Numbered from the stretch's first letter, positions 28,745 to 37,340 are shown. The stretch: DNA of 64,000 nt from Mangrovicoccus sp049603835 (GCA_049603835.1 JBMYSZ010000015.1:21331-85330); one strand, 5' to 3'. Translations and numbers: made by a program. The notes: generated by a model not told the origin, from the sequence alone.

Positions 28745-29449
28745 ATGGCACGAACCACAAAGACGACCGGCACAAATGCTGACGAGACCGCAACCGACAA
28801 GGTTGAAGCGGTAAGCTCCGAAACCGAGGCCGAAGCTACAACCAGCGACGCGGCAAGCGCGGATGACAGCAAGGATGTTGTGGCTATGGACACCGCCGAG
28901 AGCGCGGAAGAGGCCAGCAGCGACGACATGGTTGAGCTGCCCTCGCAGGTTGAGATCGATAATCTGATCAAAGGCTATGTCATTGCCTCTATGGCCTCTG
29001 CGGCGATTCCGGTTCCGCCTGCCGATACGGCGGCGATCATCGCGACCCAGGTGAAAATGATCCATGGCCTGGCCAAGCTTTATGATGTGCCATTCACCCG
29101 TGGCATCGCGCAAAATCTGGTTGTTTCGCTGATCGGCGGTGTTGCGCCTTTGGCGGTGACTATGGGCGTTGCGAGCCTGGCGAAAACCGTACCGGTGATC
29201 GGCACTTTTGGTGGCATGTCGGGCATGGTGATTTTGGCGGGCGCCTCTACTTATGCAACCGGCCAAGTTCTGGTGCATCACTTTGAGAATGGCGGCACTT
29301 TGGTGAATCTGGACACGGCGAAAATCCGCGAGGAATATCGCAATCAGCTGCGCAAAGGCAAAGAGCTGACCCGCCGTCTACGCGGCAAATCTGCCGAAGC
29401 GACCGCAGCAGAGAGCGTTAGTGCTGAGGGCGAGGCCCAGCCCGCCTAA
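28745..29449 (+). CDS. DUF697 membrane protein
   Basis: The ATG at 28745 follows AAGGTG. The first 70 or so residues are low complexity, rich in Thr, Glu, Ala and Asp and probably disordered. The remaining part matches DUF697 (YcjF-like): VIASMASAAIPVPPADTAAIIATQVKMIHGLAKLYDVPF followed by two hydrophobic segments (VVSLIGGVAPLAVTMGVAS and FGGMSGMVILAGASTYATGQV) and a basic C-terminus. The total is 234 residues. DUF697 proteins are often linked to stress- or envelope-associated GTPases, none of which is present here. It is separated by 125 bases from the exporter-like pair and lies 27 bases ahead of the SPFH gene. Confidence 0.75.
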   Translation: MARTTKTTGTNADETATDKVEAVSSETEAEATTSDAASADDSKDVVAMDTAESAEEASSDDMVELPSQVEIDNLIKGYVIASMASAAIPVPPADTAAIIATQVKMIHGLAKLYDVPFTRGIAQNLVVSLIGGVAPLAVTMGVASLAKTVPVIGTFGGMSGMVILAGASTYATGQVLVHHFENGGTLVNLDTAKIREEYRNQLRKGKELTRRLRGKSAEATAAESVSAEGEAQPA

Positions 29450-29476
29450 TCCCGCCCTTTTGCGGAAGTTATCGTT

Positions 29477-31015
29477 TTGCGTGTGACCAAAGAAGATGTG
29501 AGCCCTCGGCGGAAGAAACCTGCTCCGCCGAGCTCTTGGCGCGAGCGACTGCATCGGATAGGGCGCGCCTTTAGCCGGATCTCTTTGGCGGTGGTGGTTC
29601 TCTTTTTGCTGCTGCTGGCTGCGATTTATCCGGCGGTGGTGCGGGTCGTCCCTGCCGGTGCGGCGGGGGTGATTTATAAGCCCCTGCGCGGCGGGACAGT
29701 GACAGACCGGATCTTTGGTGAAGGGGTCCATGTCAAATATCCTTGGGATACGCTTTACGTCTATAATACCCGGATCCAAACGATCCTGCATGATTTCACG
29801 GTTCTGACCAATAAGGGCCTGCCGGTCACGCTGCGCCTGGCGATCCGGTTTCATCCCGAGCGCGAGATGATCGGGCGGCTGCATAAGCAGGTTGGTCCGA
29901 ATTACGCCGAGACGATTATTGTCTATCAGATCGAGTCTGTGCTCAGGAAACGTCTGGGCAAGGAAGACCCCGAAGACATTTACACCAATCGCTCGGGCAC
30001 GCTGACGGATGTCTTCGAAAATGCGATTGAGGAAGTGGGCCAGCGCTATGTGCGCATCACTGATGTGATCATCCGCGAAATCGTGTTGCCAAGCCAGGTT
30101 GTGGCAGCAATCGAGGAAAAGCTGGTGCATCAGCAAAAGCTTGAAGCCTATGAGTTCCGCTTAGAAACCCAAGCCCGCGAGGCAGAGCGGATGCGGATCG
30201 AAGCGGCGGGGATCCGCGATTATCAAGCAACCATCAATGAAACCCTGAGCAAAGATCTGATCGTTTGGCAGGGGGTGAATGCAACGGTTGAGTTGGCGCA
30301 ATCGGATAATGCCAAAATCGTGGTGGTCGGCTCGGGCGATAAGGGGCTGCCGGTGATTTTGGGCGCGGATAGTTTTGCCACTGGCCCAGAGGGGACGGGT
30401 GGCGGAGCGGGCTTGGCTGGCCCCGGCGCGGCGGTGGCCGCAAATGCGGCGTCTGCGCCTGCGCCTGCGCCTGCGGAGCCCGGCGGAGCTGGGGCTATGG
30501 TGATGTCTCCCGATTTGCGTCTCTCCAGCGCCGCGCTTCCCCCGATGCAAGAGCAAGTCCAAAGTCCGGTATCAGAGCCGGTGCCGCAGCAATCGCCCCG
30601 CCCTGGTCTAGAGCCGCTGCCGCAGCTTTGGGCCTTTTTGCCGCCCTTCCTGCAACCCAAAGAGGGGCCCGTGCCAAGCCAAGATCCAGCCGCGCCGCGC
30701 GCTGCACATGAGGCGGTGCCCTATGTCAGCGCGGCCGAGCAAACCGGCGCGACAGCTGCGGCGGGCGTCAACTCATACGGGCCGATGCGCCGCTATTCGC
30801 CTCTTGCGGGTGAAGCCATGCCGCCCTTTGTGTCGATCTTCCAGCGCCGCTATTCCCTGCCGCTCGATCCGGTCTTTGATCCGCATGCGCAAAATGGCAG
30901 CCCCGTCGCCGGGCGTTTGGGGCCAACCAGTCAGCACACAGCGCGGGCGCAGATTGGCAAACGCGGCTTGATTGCGGCGGAATTCCTGCAAAATCCATCT
31001 GATATTCTGCCATGA
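29477..31015 (+). CDS. SPFH/Band 7 (prohibitin-like) membrane protein
   Basis: This 512-residue protein starts at a TTG eight bases after GGAAG; a GTG at 29483 is an alternative. A single N-terminal transmembrane helix (about 33-57) is followed by an SPFH domain (about 60-290) with GVIYKPLRGGTVTDRIFGEGVHVKYPW, RYVRITDVIIREIVLP and a coiled coil around EEKLVHQQKLEAYEFRLETQ. The C-terminal 220 residues are rich in Pro, Ala and Gln and look disordered. SPFH proteins build ring-shaped membrane microdomain scaffolds. The next gene begins inside its stop codon (ATGA). Confidence 0.82.
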   Translation: MRVTKEDVSPRRKKPAPPSSWRERLHRIGRAFSRISLAVVVLFLLLLAAIYPAVVRVVPAGAAGVIYKPLRGGTVTDRIFGEGVHVKYPWDTLYVYNTRIQTILHDFTVLTNKGLPVTLRLAIRFHPEREMIGRLHKQVGPNYAETIIVYQIESVLRKRLGKEDPEDIYTNRSGTLTDVFENAIEEVGQRYVRITDVIIREIVLPSQVVAAIEEKLVHQQKLEAYEFRLETQAREAERMRIEAAGIRDYQATINETLSKDLIVWQGVNATVELAQSDNAKIVVVGSGDKGLPVILGADSFATGPEGTGGGAGLAGPGAAVAANAASAPAPAPAEPGGAGAMVMSPDLRLSSAALPPMQEQVQSPVSEPVPQQSPRPGLEPLPQLWAFLPPFLQPKEGPVPSQDPAAPRAAHEAVPYVSAAEQTGATAAAGVNSYGPMRRYSPLAGEAMPPFVSIFQRRYSLPLDPVFDPHAQNGSPVAGRLGPTSQHTARAQIGKRGLIAAEFLQNPSDILP

Positions 31016-32223
31016 GACGGCTGCGCTATATTGCATCCGTGCTGGTGATCGCGGTGATGGTGCAAATTTCGGGGCTCGTGGATCTGGGCCTGCGTCTTGG
31101 CTCGCAAAGCCTGACCCTGCCGCGGCTGCCCGAGCCGGATTTCCCTGAGCCCGGCGAGAGCTGGATGATTGGCGTCTATTATTACGAGGCTCTGCATCCC
31201 GGATTTCTTGCGGGCGCAGAGCTGGCCGAGGCGGAGATCAATGCCAAGGGCGGCATTTTGGGACGCCCCATCAAGATCAAGGCGGTGGATGAAGCTGGGT
31301 TTTCGGAACGTGCCGAAGAGCGCAATCTAGCCGCCCGGCGCCATTTCGATCATGATCGAGTTTTGGCGGTGATGGGCGGGTCGTCAGATCTGATTATTCG
31401 TAATGCCTCGGATTGGTTTGACGATCTTGGGATCCTCTATTTCAATCCGCTCTTTCCGCTGTCCAATGTGGGCAATCCAGGCAAGCCCTATGTCTTTGCC
31501 ACGATCCCCGATCGCGAGCGGATCGGCGATAACCTGGCCCAAGCCATGAGCGAAATGGGGGCAACGCGCATCGCGATTGTGGCAAGTCGGGAGCGGGCCG
31601 CGCAAGAGATCCGGCATTCGATCCAAGATATTGCCCCGAGCCTGGCTTTAGACGTGGTGGCGGATCTGGGTATGGCAGGGGCGGATGCCAGTTATATCGA
31701 CGAGCTGGTTCGCCTCAGCTCGGCCCAGCCCGAGGCGATTGCGCTTTTGCTGCCCAAAGCCGAACGCGAGGTGTTTTTGCGCCAAGCCGCTCGGATGAAG
31801 CTGAATGCGCCGATTTTCTTAGGCCATCCGGAGGGGATCGTGCCATGGGCCGAGGATTTCGCGGGGCTCACCGCAACGGAATGGCCAGAACTGGAACTGT
31901 GGCAGGCGGAACCGCTGGAAAATCCACGCGCCGATAGGGCCGGGCTGTCACGCTTTCAAACCAGCTATCAGAGCCGCTTTGATCAAGCTCCGAGCTATTG
32001 GGCCGCCCAAGGATATGATACTTTGCGGATGATCGCGCAGGTGGCGGAAGAGATTGGGTCGGATCACCCGCTCCAGATTGCCACGGCGCTGAATACGCAA
32101 ACCGCCTGGACAGGCATTACCGGCCCGCATTCTTTCACCAATTCGGGTCGGATCTATACGAAGGACTGGCCTTATGGGCCGCTGCGCCTCACAGATTTGG
32201 CGCGTAACACTCTAAGCCATTGA
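31012..32223 (+). CDS. Membrane-anchored periplasmic binding protein (Leu/Ile/Val-binding fold)
   Basis: The 403 residues comprise an N-terminal hydrophobic segment (YIASVLVIAVMVQISGLV) that lacks a clear cleavage site and may anchor the protein. The rest is a type I periplasmic binding protein of the branched-chain amino acid kind: GVYYYEALHPGFLAGAELAEAEINAKGGILGRPIKI, VLAVMGGSSDLIIRNASDW and YFNPLFPLSNVGNPGKPYVFATIPD. No import permease or active ATPase is nearby, so a sensory or scaffold-associated role with the SPFH protein is more likely than classical uptake. Translation is coupled to the SPFH gene by a four-base overlap. Confidence 0.75.
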   Translation: MRRLRYIASVLVIAVMVQISGLVDLGLRLGSQSLTLPRLPEPDFPEPGESWMIGVYYYEALHPGFLAGAELAEAEINAKGGILGRPIKIKAVDEAGFSERAEERNLAARRHFDHDRVLAVMGGSSDLIIRNASDWFDDLGILYFNPLFPLSNVGNPGKPYVFATIPDRERIGDNLAQAMSEMGATRIAIVASRERAAQEIRHSIQDIAPSLALDVVADLGMAGADASYIDELVRLSSAQPEAIALLLPKAEREVFLRQAARMKLNAPIFLGHPEGIVPWAEDFAGLTATEWPELELWQAEPLENPRADRAGLSRFQTSYQSRFDQAPSYWAAQGYDTLRMIAQVAEEIGSDHPLQIATALNTQTAWTGITGPHSFTNSGRIYTKDWPYGPLRLTDLARNTLSH

Positions 32224-32232
32224 GAGGCAGCT

Positions 32233-32418
32233 ATGATCATCGTCAAAGCGCATATGATGCCAGCAATTTTGATCTATCTTAGCATTTGCGGGGTGATCGG
32301 GCTGATGGGGCGGCGCAGAAAGCTGGGGGGCTGGGCGTATTTCTTTGCCTCGATCTGCCTGACGCCGTTGATTGGCTTTCTGCTCATCTCCGCATCGGAT
32401 CCGCGTCCGCGATGGTGA
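32233..32418 (+). CDS. Small two-helix membrane protein of the SPFH cluster
   Basis: The 61 residues hold two hydrophobic helices (MPAILIYLSICGVIGLMG and WAYFFASICLTPLIGFLLISA) separated by the basic turn RRRKLGG. GAGG precedes the ATG. It lies 9 bases after the binding-protein gene and overlaps the following gene by seven bases (ATGGTGA), so it is an integral operon member rather than a chance frame. No family is recognised. Confidence 0.6.
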   Translation: MIIVKAHMMPAILIYLSICGVIGLMGRRRKLGGWAYFFASICLTPLIGFLLISASDPRPRW

Positions 32419-33206
32419 GAGCCTGGGCTTTTGGCGCGGCGCTTTTGGCAAGCCTGCCAGGTGCGGCATTGACGGAGACCCGGCGCGATCATGTGAAGCT
32501 GGCAGTGCCTTTCGCGCTGTTGCCTTATGCCCAGGCCGAGGCGAGCGCCTTTGCGGCAGAGCATCCGTTTAAGTTTCCCGAACTGCTTTCAGCGCGGGAT
32601 TCGGCTATGCCATGGCTTTTTTGCCGGGGCGGGGTTTCTGATAGCCCGGATATGGGCCTGGCTTTTGCGCCGCTAAGCGCAGAGATTTCGGAGCTTTGCG
32701 CGACTTTTGGCAAAACCGATCTGACCCAGATGGCGGGCGGGGGGATGCAGCTTTCGGCTTTTGCTCTGACCTCGCGTGATTTGGCGGGGATCGATTTGGC
32801 TGAGCTTGATTTGGCAGAGCTGAGCGCGGGGGATCTGTCTTGGCAGGATCTGCGGAGCGATCTGCCCGATGCGCCTTTGCGCTTTTATTTGCCAGGGGAT
32901 GCGGCGCGGCTGGCTTTTGCTCAGGCCTTAGCAGAGCAATGTTCGCAGGAGGAGGGCTGCGCCTTTGAGCAAAGCCTGGCCAGCTATGAAAGCTTGCGCC
33001 GCCCGGAGGATCTGGATCCGAATGGGATCTATTTTATACCCGGCTCGGGCGCGGTGCAGCTGATCGGCTGGAGCCAGCTAGAGATCCAGCCTCAGATCGA
33101 GTTGCCGCTATATCTTTGGCTCAGAACCGAGCGGATTGAGACAGTAATTGGGGCAAAGCCGGCTGTGAAAGCATTGGCCCTTTGCGGCGGTGACAGTGCC
33201 TGTTGA
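32412..33206 (+). CDS. Secreted PstS-like binding protein
   Basis: The start at 32412 overlaps the preceding stop codon and gives a good signal peptide (WAFGAALLASLPGAALT). The 264 residues resemble type II phosphate-type binding proteins: LLPYAQAEASAFAAEHPF near the mature start, then a CRGGVSDSPDMGLAFAPLSAEISELCATFGK stretch with paired cysteines, and a C-terminal YFIPGSGAVQLIGWSQ. The similarity is distant and the ligand is unknown. It ends the envelope cluster and is followed by a repeat element. It is the second binding-like protein in the cluster. Confidence 0.55.
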   Translation: MVRAWAFGAALLASLPGAALTETRRDHVKLAVPFALLPYAQAEASAFAAEHPFKFPELLSARDSAMPWLFCRGGVSDSPDMGLAFAPLSAEISELCATFGKTDLTQMAGGGMQLSAFALTSRDLAGIDLAELDLAELSAGDLSWQDLRSDLPDAPLRFYLPGDAARLAFAQALAEQCSQEEGCAFEQSLASYESLRRPEDLDPNGIYFIPGSGAVQLIGWSQLEIQPQIELPLYLWLRTERIETVIGAKPAVKALALCGGDSAC

Positions 33207-33214
33207 GCCCGAGC

Positions 33215-33237
33215 GGTGGGCCAATTGCCCACCCTAC
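33215..33237 (-). repeat. Single REP-like palindrome after the envelope cluster
   Basis: GGTGGGCCAATTGCCCACC followed by CTAC, reverse orientation, nine bases after the last stop codon of the cluster. Confidence 0.8.
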
Positions 33238-33324
33238 ATTGCCTTCGCCATTAGCTCTGCTTGCGGCAGGCCTTAAACTTTGGGATAGGGGCCTCGCCTG
33301 GTTTTGCCCATAGGAGGTCCATCA

Positions 33325-33945
33325 ATGGCCGAGATTGAATCGCTTTTTGTCACCCGCCTTTACCGCGCAGCTTTAACGGAATTCGGCGATACAATCGATC
33401 CGCAAGAGCTAGAGGCGTCTTGCTTTTCTATCGCCGAGGATGATGAGGCGGGCCAAGACTGGTGCGAGGAGAATGGCTATCCCGGCTATACGTCTTATGC
33501 CTCGCTCACGGATTTGCCCTGGCGCTTTCCAATTTTCGCCGATGTGGTGGCGGCGCTTGATAAACATGTGGCCGAATTTGCCAAGGATCTGGAATTCAAT
33601 CTTGATGGCCGCGACTTGAAGCTCGAAGATCTGTGGATCAATATTCTGCCCGAAGGCGGTATGCATAGCTCGCATCTGCACCCGCATTCGGTGATCTCTG
33701 GTACGACTTACGTGTCTATGCCGAAAGGCACCAGCGCGCTGAAACTGGAAGATCCGCGCTCGGGCCGGATGATGGCCGCGCCGGCCCGGATCAAAGACGC
33801 CCGGCGGGAGCTGCGGACCTTTGTCTATGCAGAGCCAAAGGCTGGCGATGTGCTGCTTTGGGAAAGCTGGCTGCGCCATGAAGTGCCGATGAATATGGCG
33901 GAAGAAGAGCGGGTCAGCGTCAGTTTCAACTACGCTTGGGCTTAA
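33325..33945 (+). CDS. 2-oxoglutarate/Fe(II) oxygenase, TIGR02466 type
   Basis: The start at 33325 follows TAGGAGG. The 206-residue protein has the double-stranded beta-helix pattern of the TIGR02466 family: WINILPEGGMHSSHLHPHSVISGTTYVSMP supplies the first iron-binding His, and GDVLLWESWLRHEVPMN the distal His, with a C-terminal SVSFNYAW. These dioxygenases couple 2-oxoglutarate decarboxylation to hydroxylation of an unknown substrate. It is monocistronic. Its last 20 bases overlap the 3-prime end of the convergent membrane-protein gene. Confidence 0.8.
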   Translation: MAEIESLFVTRLYRAALTEFGDTIDPQELEASCFSIAEDDEAGQDWCEENGYPGYTSYASLTDLPWRFPIFADVVAALDKHVAEFAKDLEFNLDGRDLKLEDLWINILPEGGMHSSHLHPHSVISGTTYVSMPKGTSALKLEDPRSGRMMAAPARIKDARRELRTFVYAEPKAGDVLLWESWLRHEVPMNMAEEERVSVSFNYAWA

Positions 33946-34543
33946 CGGGCACCCGCTTTGCCACTTCGCTGACTGTGGAATGGGCCAGATCGCTGGCCAT
34001 GACCACAAAGATCAGCAAGGTCGATCCGGCAAAGGCAACGGTCAGGTTCAGATTTGCGGTCAGGCTAAGCCAATCCGTGTCGACTTTTGGCGATACGCTT
34101 TGGAACAGGCAAGAAAAGGTCGCATAGCCTAGGATAAGGTGGCGTATGGCCCAGGTTTGCTTGCTTCGGGGCAGAACCGAGCGGCACAGCATATATGCCA
34201 GCGCTAAGGCCGATTGCACACAGAAATACAGCACCGGATGTGCGCGGGGCGCGTCGTCAAAGGCAAAGAAATGCCAGGGAAAGGCAAGGGCGCATCCCAG
34301 CGGGAAGAAGAGCAATACGAGGGTGGTCAGTTGTTTGCGGGTGGCACAGATCTGGGCCGAGCGGGCGACAGCGGCGATGCCATGGATCCAACCGCCGATC
34401 CCCACAAAGGCCATGGCGACCGCAAACAGGCCCGCACCTTTATAGACCACCGCCATGCGCGAGGCGAGATTGAGAAAGCCCATGACCGAGAAGGTGGTCA
34501 GGACCCATTTCGTATCTGGGCGAGATATCAGCTGCTGCAACAT
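33926..34543 (-). CDS. Hypothetical integral membrane protein
   Basis: The 205 residues contain about six transmembrane helices (for example AGLFAVAMAFVGIGGWIHGI, LTTLVLLFFPLGCALAF, YFCVQSALALAYML and LTVAFAGSTLLIFVVMA) and a basic C-terminus. No family is recognised. It runs opposite to the spc ribosomal genes and overlaps the convergent oxygenase gene by 20 bases. Function unknown. Confidence 0.6.
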   Translation of the reverse strand: MLQQLISRPDTKWVLTTFSVMGFLNLASRMAVVYKGAGLFAVAMAFVGIGGWIHGIAAVARSAQICATRKQLTTLVLLFFPLGCALAFPWHFFAFDDAPRAHPVLYFCVQSALALAYMLCRSVLPRSKQTWAIRHLILGYATFSCLFQSVSPKVDTDWLSLTANLNLTVAFAGSTLLIFVVMASDLAHSTVSEVAKRVPVKPKRS

Positions 34544-34632
34544 GGCCGCTCTGGTGCCTCAGTCGGGCGTCGGTTACAAGGCTACAGAGCGCGCAGAGCC
34601 GCTTGACTGAATGGGAAAAGCTAGTGCGGTGC

Positions 34633-34691
34633 GATGGGCAAATTGCCCATCCTACATTTGGGCGGCGAGTAGGGTGGGCAATTTGCCCACC
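34633..34691. repeat. Inverted pair of REP-like palindromes upstream of rpmC
   Basis: The left copy (34633-34655, reverse) is the GATGGGC/GCCCATC variant; the right copy (34669-34691, forward) is the GTGGGC/GCCCAC variant. The two variants lie side by side with 13 bases between them. The region to rpmC (34692-34840) must hold the spc promoter, but none is clear. Confidence 0.84.
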
Positions 34692-34840
34692 AATCTCTGT
34701 AATGCGGCCGATTTTCCTTGTCATCGGCCTGTCACTCTCCTATAGGGGCCGCTCATCCACTACCTCCATCGGAATCAGGGTGACCCGCCGCGGATGCGGA
34801 ATAGGGGCCTTCCGGTGACGTTGAACAAAGGAATAAGGCT

Positions 34841-35047
34841 ATGAAAGCCAGTGAACTGCGCGATCAGACCCCTGATCAGCTGCGCGAAAAGCTCGTAGAG
34901 CTGAAAAAAGAGGCGTTCAACCTCCGCTTCCAGCAGGCAACCAGCCAGCTTGAAAACACCGCTCGGGTTCGTCAAGTGCGCCGCGATGTTGCGCGCGTGA
35001 ACACCATCTTGAACGAAAAAGCTGCAGCCGCAGCAGCGGAGGCTTGA
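34841..35047 (+). CDS. rpmC: 50S ribosomal protein L29
   Basis: L29 lies at the tunnel exit beside L23. The 68 residues begin MKASELRDQTPDQLREKLVELKKEAFNLRFQ with the conserved TARVRQVRRDVARV helix and an alanine-rich end. It is the first gene of the segment that normally continues directly from rplP; here it restarts after the 12.7 kb insert. rpsQ follows after 4 bases. Confidence 0.97.
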   Translation: MKASELRDQTPDQLREKLVELKKEAFNLRFQQATSQLENTARVRQVRRDVARVNTILNEKAAAAAAEA

Positions 35048-35051
35048 TCTA

Positions 35052-35282
35052 ATGCCCAAAAGAATTCTGCAAGGCACTGTCACCAGCGCCAAAAACGACC
35101 AGACCGTCACTGTCCGCGTCGAGCGTCGCTTTAAGCACCCGGTTTTGTTGAAAACCATCAAGAAATCCAAGAAGTATCGCGCTCATGACGAGCAAAATAC
35201 TTACAAGGAAGGCGATCAGGTTCGCATCATTGAATGCGCGCCGCGATCCAAAACGAAACGCTGGGAAGTGCTGACCGCTTAA
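35052..35282 (+). CDS. rpsQ: 30S ribosomal protein S17
   Basis: S17 is an early-binding OB-fold protein of the 30S body. The 76 residues begin MPKRILQGTVTSAKNDQTVTVRVER and contain the KYRAHDEQNTYKEGDQVRIIE core. It is followed by a 78-base spacer before rplN that holds no gene. Confidence 0.97.
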   Translation: MPKRILQGTVTSAKNDQTVTVRVERRFKHPVLLKTIKKSKKYRAHDEQNTYKEGDQVRIIECAPRSKTKRWEVLTA

Positions 35283-35360
35283 GGTCAGCGCCTTTCAGTT
35301 TTTGCGAAACCCTGGGGCCAATGTCCTGAAAAGGCGACCCCAGTTGTCGGGAGAAACCAT

Positions 35361-35729
35361 ATGATCCAGATGCAGACTAACCTGGATGTTGCTGACAACT
35401 CCGGCGCGCGCCGAGTTCAGTGCATCAAGGTTCTGGGCGGATCCAAGCGTAAATACGCTTCTGTTGGCGACATCATCGTGGTGTCCGTGAAAGAAGCTAT
35501 TCCGCGTGGCCGTGTGAAAAAAGGCGATGTCCGTAAGGCTGTTGTCGTGCGCACCGCTAAGGAAGTCCGCCGCGAAGATGGCACTGCCATCCGCTTTGAC
35601 CGCAATGCTGCGGTTATCTTGAACAACAACATGGAGCCAGTCGGCACCCGTATCTTCGGGCCGGTTGTTCGCGAACTTCGCGCGAAAAACTTCATGAAAA
35701 TCATTTCGCTGGCGCCGGAGGTGCTCTGA
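35361..35729 (+). CDS. rplN: 50S ribosomal protein L14
   Basis: L14 contributes to intersubunit bridges and is the docking site of the silencing factor RsfS. The 122 residues begin MIQMQTNLDVADNSGARRVQCIKVLGGSKR and end with the conserved FMKIISLAPEVL. The stop is one base from the rplX start. Confidence 0.98.
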   Translation: MIQMQTNLDVADNSGARRVQCIKVLGGSKRKYASVGDIIVVSVKEAIPRGRVKKGDVRKAVVVRTAKEVRREDGTAIRFDRNAAVILNNNMEPVGTRIFGPVVRELRAKNFMKIISLAPEVL

Positions 35730-35730
35730 G

Positions 35731-36039
35731 ATGGCTGCGAAACTGAAAAAAGGCGATAAGGTTGTCGTTCTTGCTGGCAAAGACAAAGGCAAGCAGGGCG
35801 AGATCCAGTCGGTAGACCCGCAAGCTGGTAAAGCTGTGGTCGAAGGCATCAATATCTCGATCCGTCACACTCGTCAGAGCCAGCAATCCCAAGGCGGCCG
35901 CCTGCCAAAGGCGATGCCGATCCAGCTGAGCAACCTGGCGCTGGTTGATAGCAATGGCAAAGCAACCCGTGTTGGGTTCCGCTTTGACGACGAAGGCAAA
36001 AAAGTGCGCTTCGCCAAAACCACCGGGGAGGCCGTCTAA
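35731..36039 (+). CDS. rplX: 50S ribosomal protein L24
   Basis: L24 initiates 50S assembly. The 102 residues carry the KOW motif near the start (LKKGDKVVVLAGKDKGKQGEIQSV). The stop codon overlaps the rplE start by one base (TAATG), indicating coupled translation. Confidence 0.97.
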   Translation: MAAKLKKGDKVVVLAGKDKGKQGEIQSVDPQAGKAVVEGINISIRHTRQSQQSQGGRLPKAMPIQLSNLALVDSNGKATRVGFRFDDEGKKVRFAKTTGEAV

Positions 36040-36599
36040 TGCTGGACGCAACCGAATACACCCCGCGCCTGAAGACGCTTTATCGCGAAACGATCCGCAG
36101 CAAAATGCAGGAAGAGTTTGGCTATAAAAACGTCATGCAGATACCGCGTCTGGAGAAAATCGTTCTCAATATGGGCGTTGGCGAAGCTGTAAACGACACC
36201 AAAAAGGTGAAATCGGCTCAGGAAGACCTGACCGCTATCGCTGGCCAGAAAGCTGTTGTCACCAAGGCGAAGAAATCCATCGCGGGTTTCCGGGTTCGTG
36301 AAGGCATGCCGCTGGGCACCAAAGTCACCCTGCGTGGTGATATGATGTACGAATTCCTGGATCGTCTGATCACCATCGCGATGCCTCGTATCCGTGACTT
36401 CCGCGGCGTATCTGGCAAATCCTTTGATGGTCGCGGCAACTACGCCACCGGTCTGAAAGAGCACATCGTCTTCCCCGAAATCGACTTCGACAAAGTTGAT
36501 AGCGTTCGCGGGATGGACATCATCATTTGTACCACCGCGCCGACTGACGCGGAAGCCAAGGCGCTGTTGAAGCATTTCAACATGCCGTTCAACAGCTAA
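36039..36599 (+). CDS. rplE: 50S ribosomal protein L5
   Basis: L5 binds 5S rRNA and contacts P-site tRNA. The 186 residues include YKNVMQIPRLEKIVLNMGVGEA and FRGVSGKSFDGRGNYATGLKEHIVFPEID. It lies in the standard order between rplX and rpsN. Confidence 0.98.
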   Translation: MLDATEYTPRLKTLYRETIRSKMQEEFGYKNVMQIPRLEKIVLNMGVGEAVNDTKKVKSAQEDLTAIAGQKAVVTKAKKSIAGFRVREGMPLGTKVTLRGDMMYEFLDRLITIAMPRIRDFRGVSGKSFDGRGNYATGLKEHIVFPEIDFDKVDSVRGMDIIICTTAPTDAEAKALLKHFNMPFNS

Positions 36600-36615
36600 G
36601 GCGAGGGGAATAGAC

Positions 36616-36921
36616 ATGGCTAAGAAATCCATGGTTGAGCGTGAAAAGAAGCGCCAGCGTTTGGTGGAAAAATACGCCGCCAAGCGTGCTGAGCTGAAAG
36701 AGATCGCCAATGACGAAGAGCGGCCGATGGAAGAGCGCTTCAAAGCGCGCCTGAAGCTGGCGAAACTGCCGCGCAACAGCTCGGCAACCCGTCTTCATAA
36801 CCGTTGTCAGCTGACCGGTCGTCCGCATGCTTACTATCGTAAGCTGAAGGTCAGCCGTATCATGCTGCGCGAACTTGGCTCCGCTGGTCAGATCCCTGGC
36901 CTCGTGAAGTCTAGCTGGTAA
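36616..36921 (+). CDS. rpsN: 30S ribosomal protein S14
   Basis: S14 is part of the 30S head. The 101 residues are the long, zinc-independent form; the only cysteine is in NRCQLTGRPHAYYRKLKVSR, and no CxxC pairs are present. GAGGGG precedes the ATG. It is followed by rpsH after 14 bases. Confidence 0.97.
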   Translation: MAKKSMVEREKKRQRLVEKYAAKRAELKEIANDEERPMEERFKARLKLAKLPRNSSATRLHNRCQLTGRPHAYYRKLKVSRIMLRELGSAGQIPGLVKSSW

Positions 36922-36935
36922 GGGAGGGACTGAAT

Positions 36936-37328
36936 ATGAACGATCCTCTCGGCGATATGCTGACCCGCATCCGCAACGCGCAGATGCGTCGCAAATCCAC
37001 CGTGCGCAGCCCGGCGTCCAAGCTTCGCGCTTGGGTTCTCGATGTGCTGGCCGACGAAGGCTATATTCGCGGCTATGAAAAAGTGACCGACGAAAAAGGC
37101 CACCCGGCGCTGGAGATCAGCCTGAAATACTATGAAGGCTCTCCGGTTATCCGCGAGCTGAAGCGTGTTTCTACACCTGGTCGTCGCGTTTACACCGCTT
37201 CGCAAGAAATCCCGCAGGTTCGTCAGGGCCTGGGTGTTTCCATCGTGTCCACGTCGAAAGGCGTGATGTCGGATGCCAATGCTCGCCAAGCCAATATCGG
37301 CGGCGAAGTATTGTGCACCGTGTTCTAA
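36936..37328 (+). CDS. rpsH: 30S ribosomal protein S8
   Basis: S8 binds helix 21 of 16S rRNA and in E. coli represses the spc operon. The 130 residues begin NDPLGDMLTRIRNAQMR and end with the conserved GVSIVSTSKGVMSDANARQANIGGEVLCTVF. GGGAGGGA precedes the start. Confidence 0.98.
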   Translation: MNDPLGDMLTRIRNAQMRRKSTVRSPASKLRAWVLDVLADEGYIRGYEKVTDEKGHPALEISLKYYEGSPVIRELKRVSTPGRRVYTASQEIPQVRQGLGVSIVSTSKGVMSDANARQANIGGEVLCTVF

Positions 37329-37340
37329 GGGGGAAGACTT

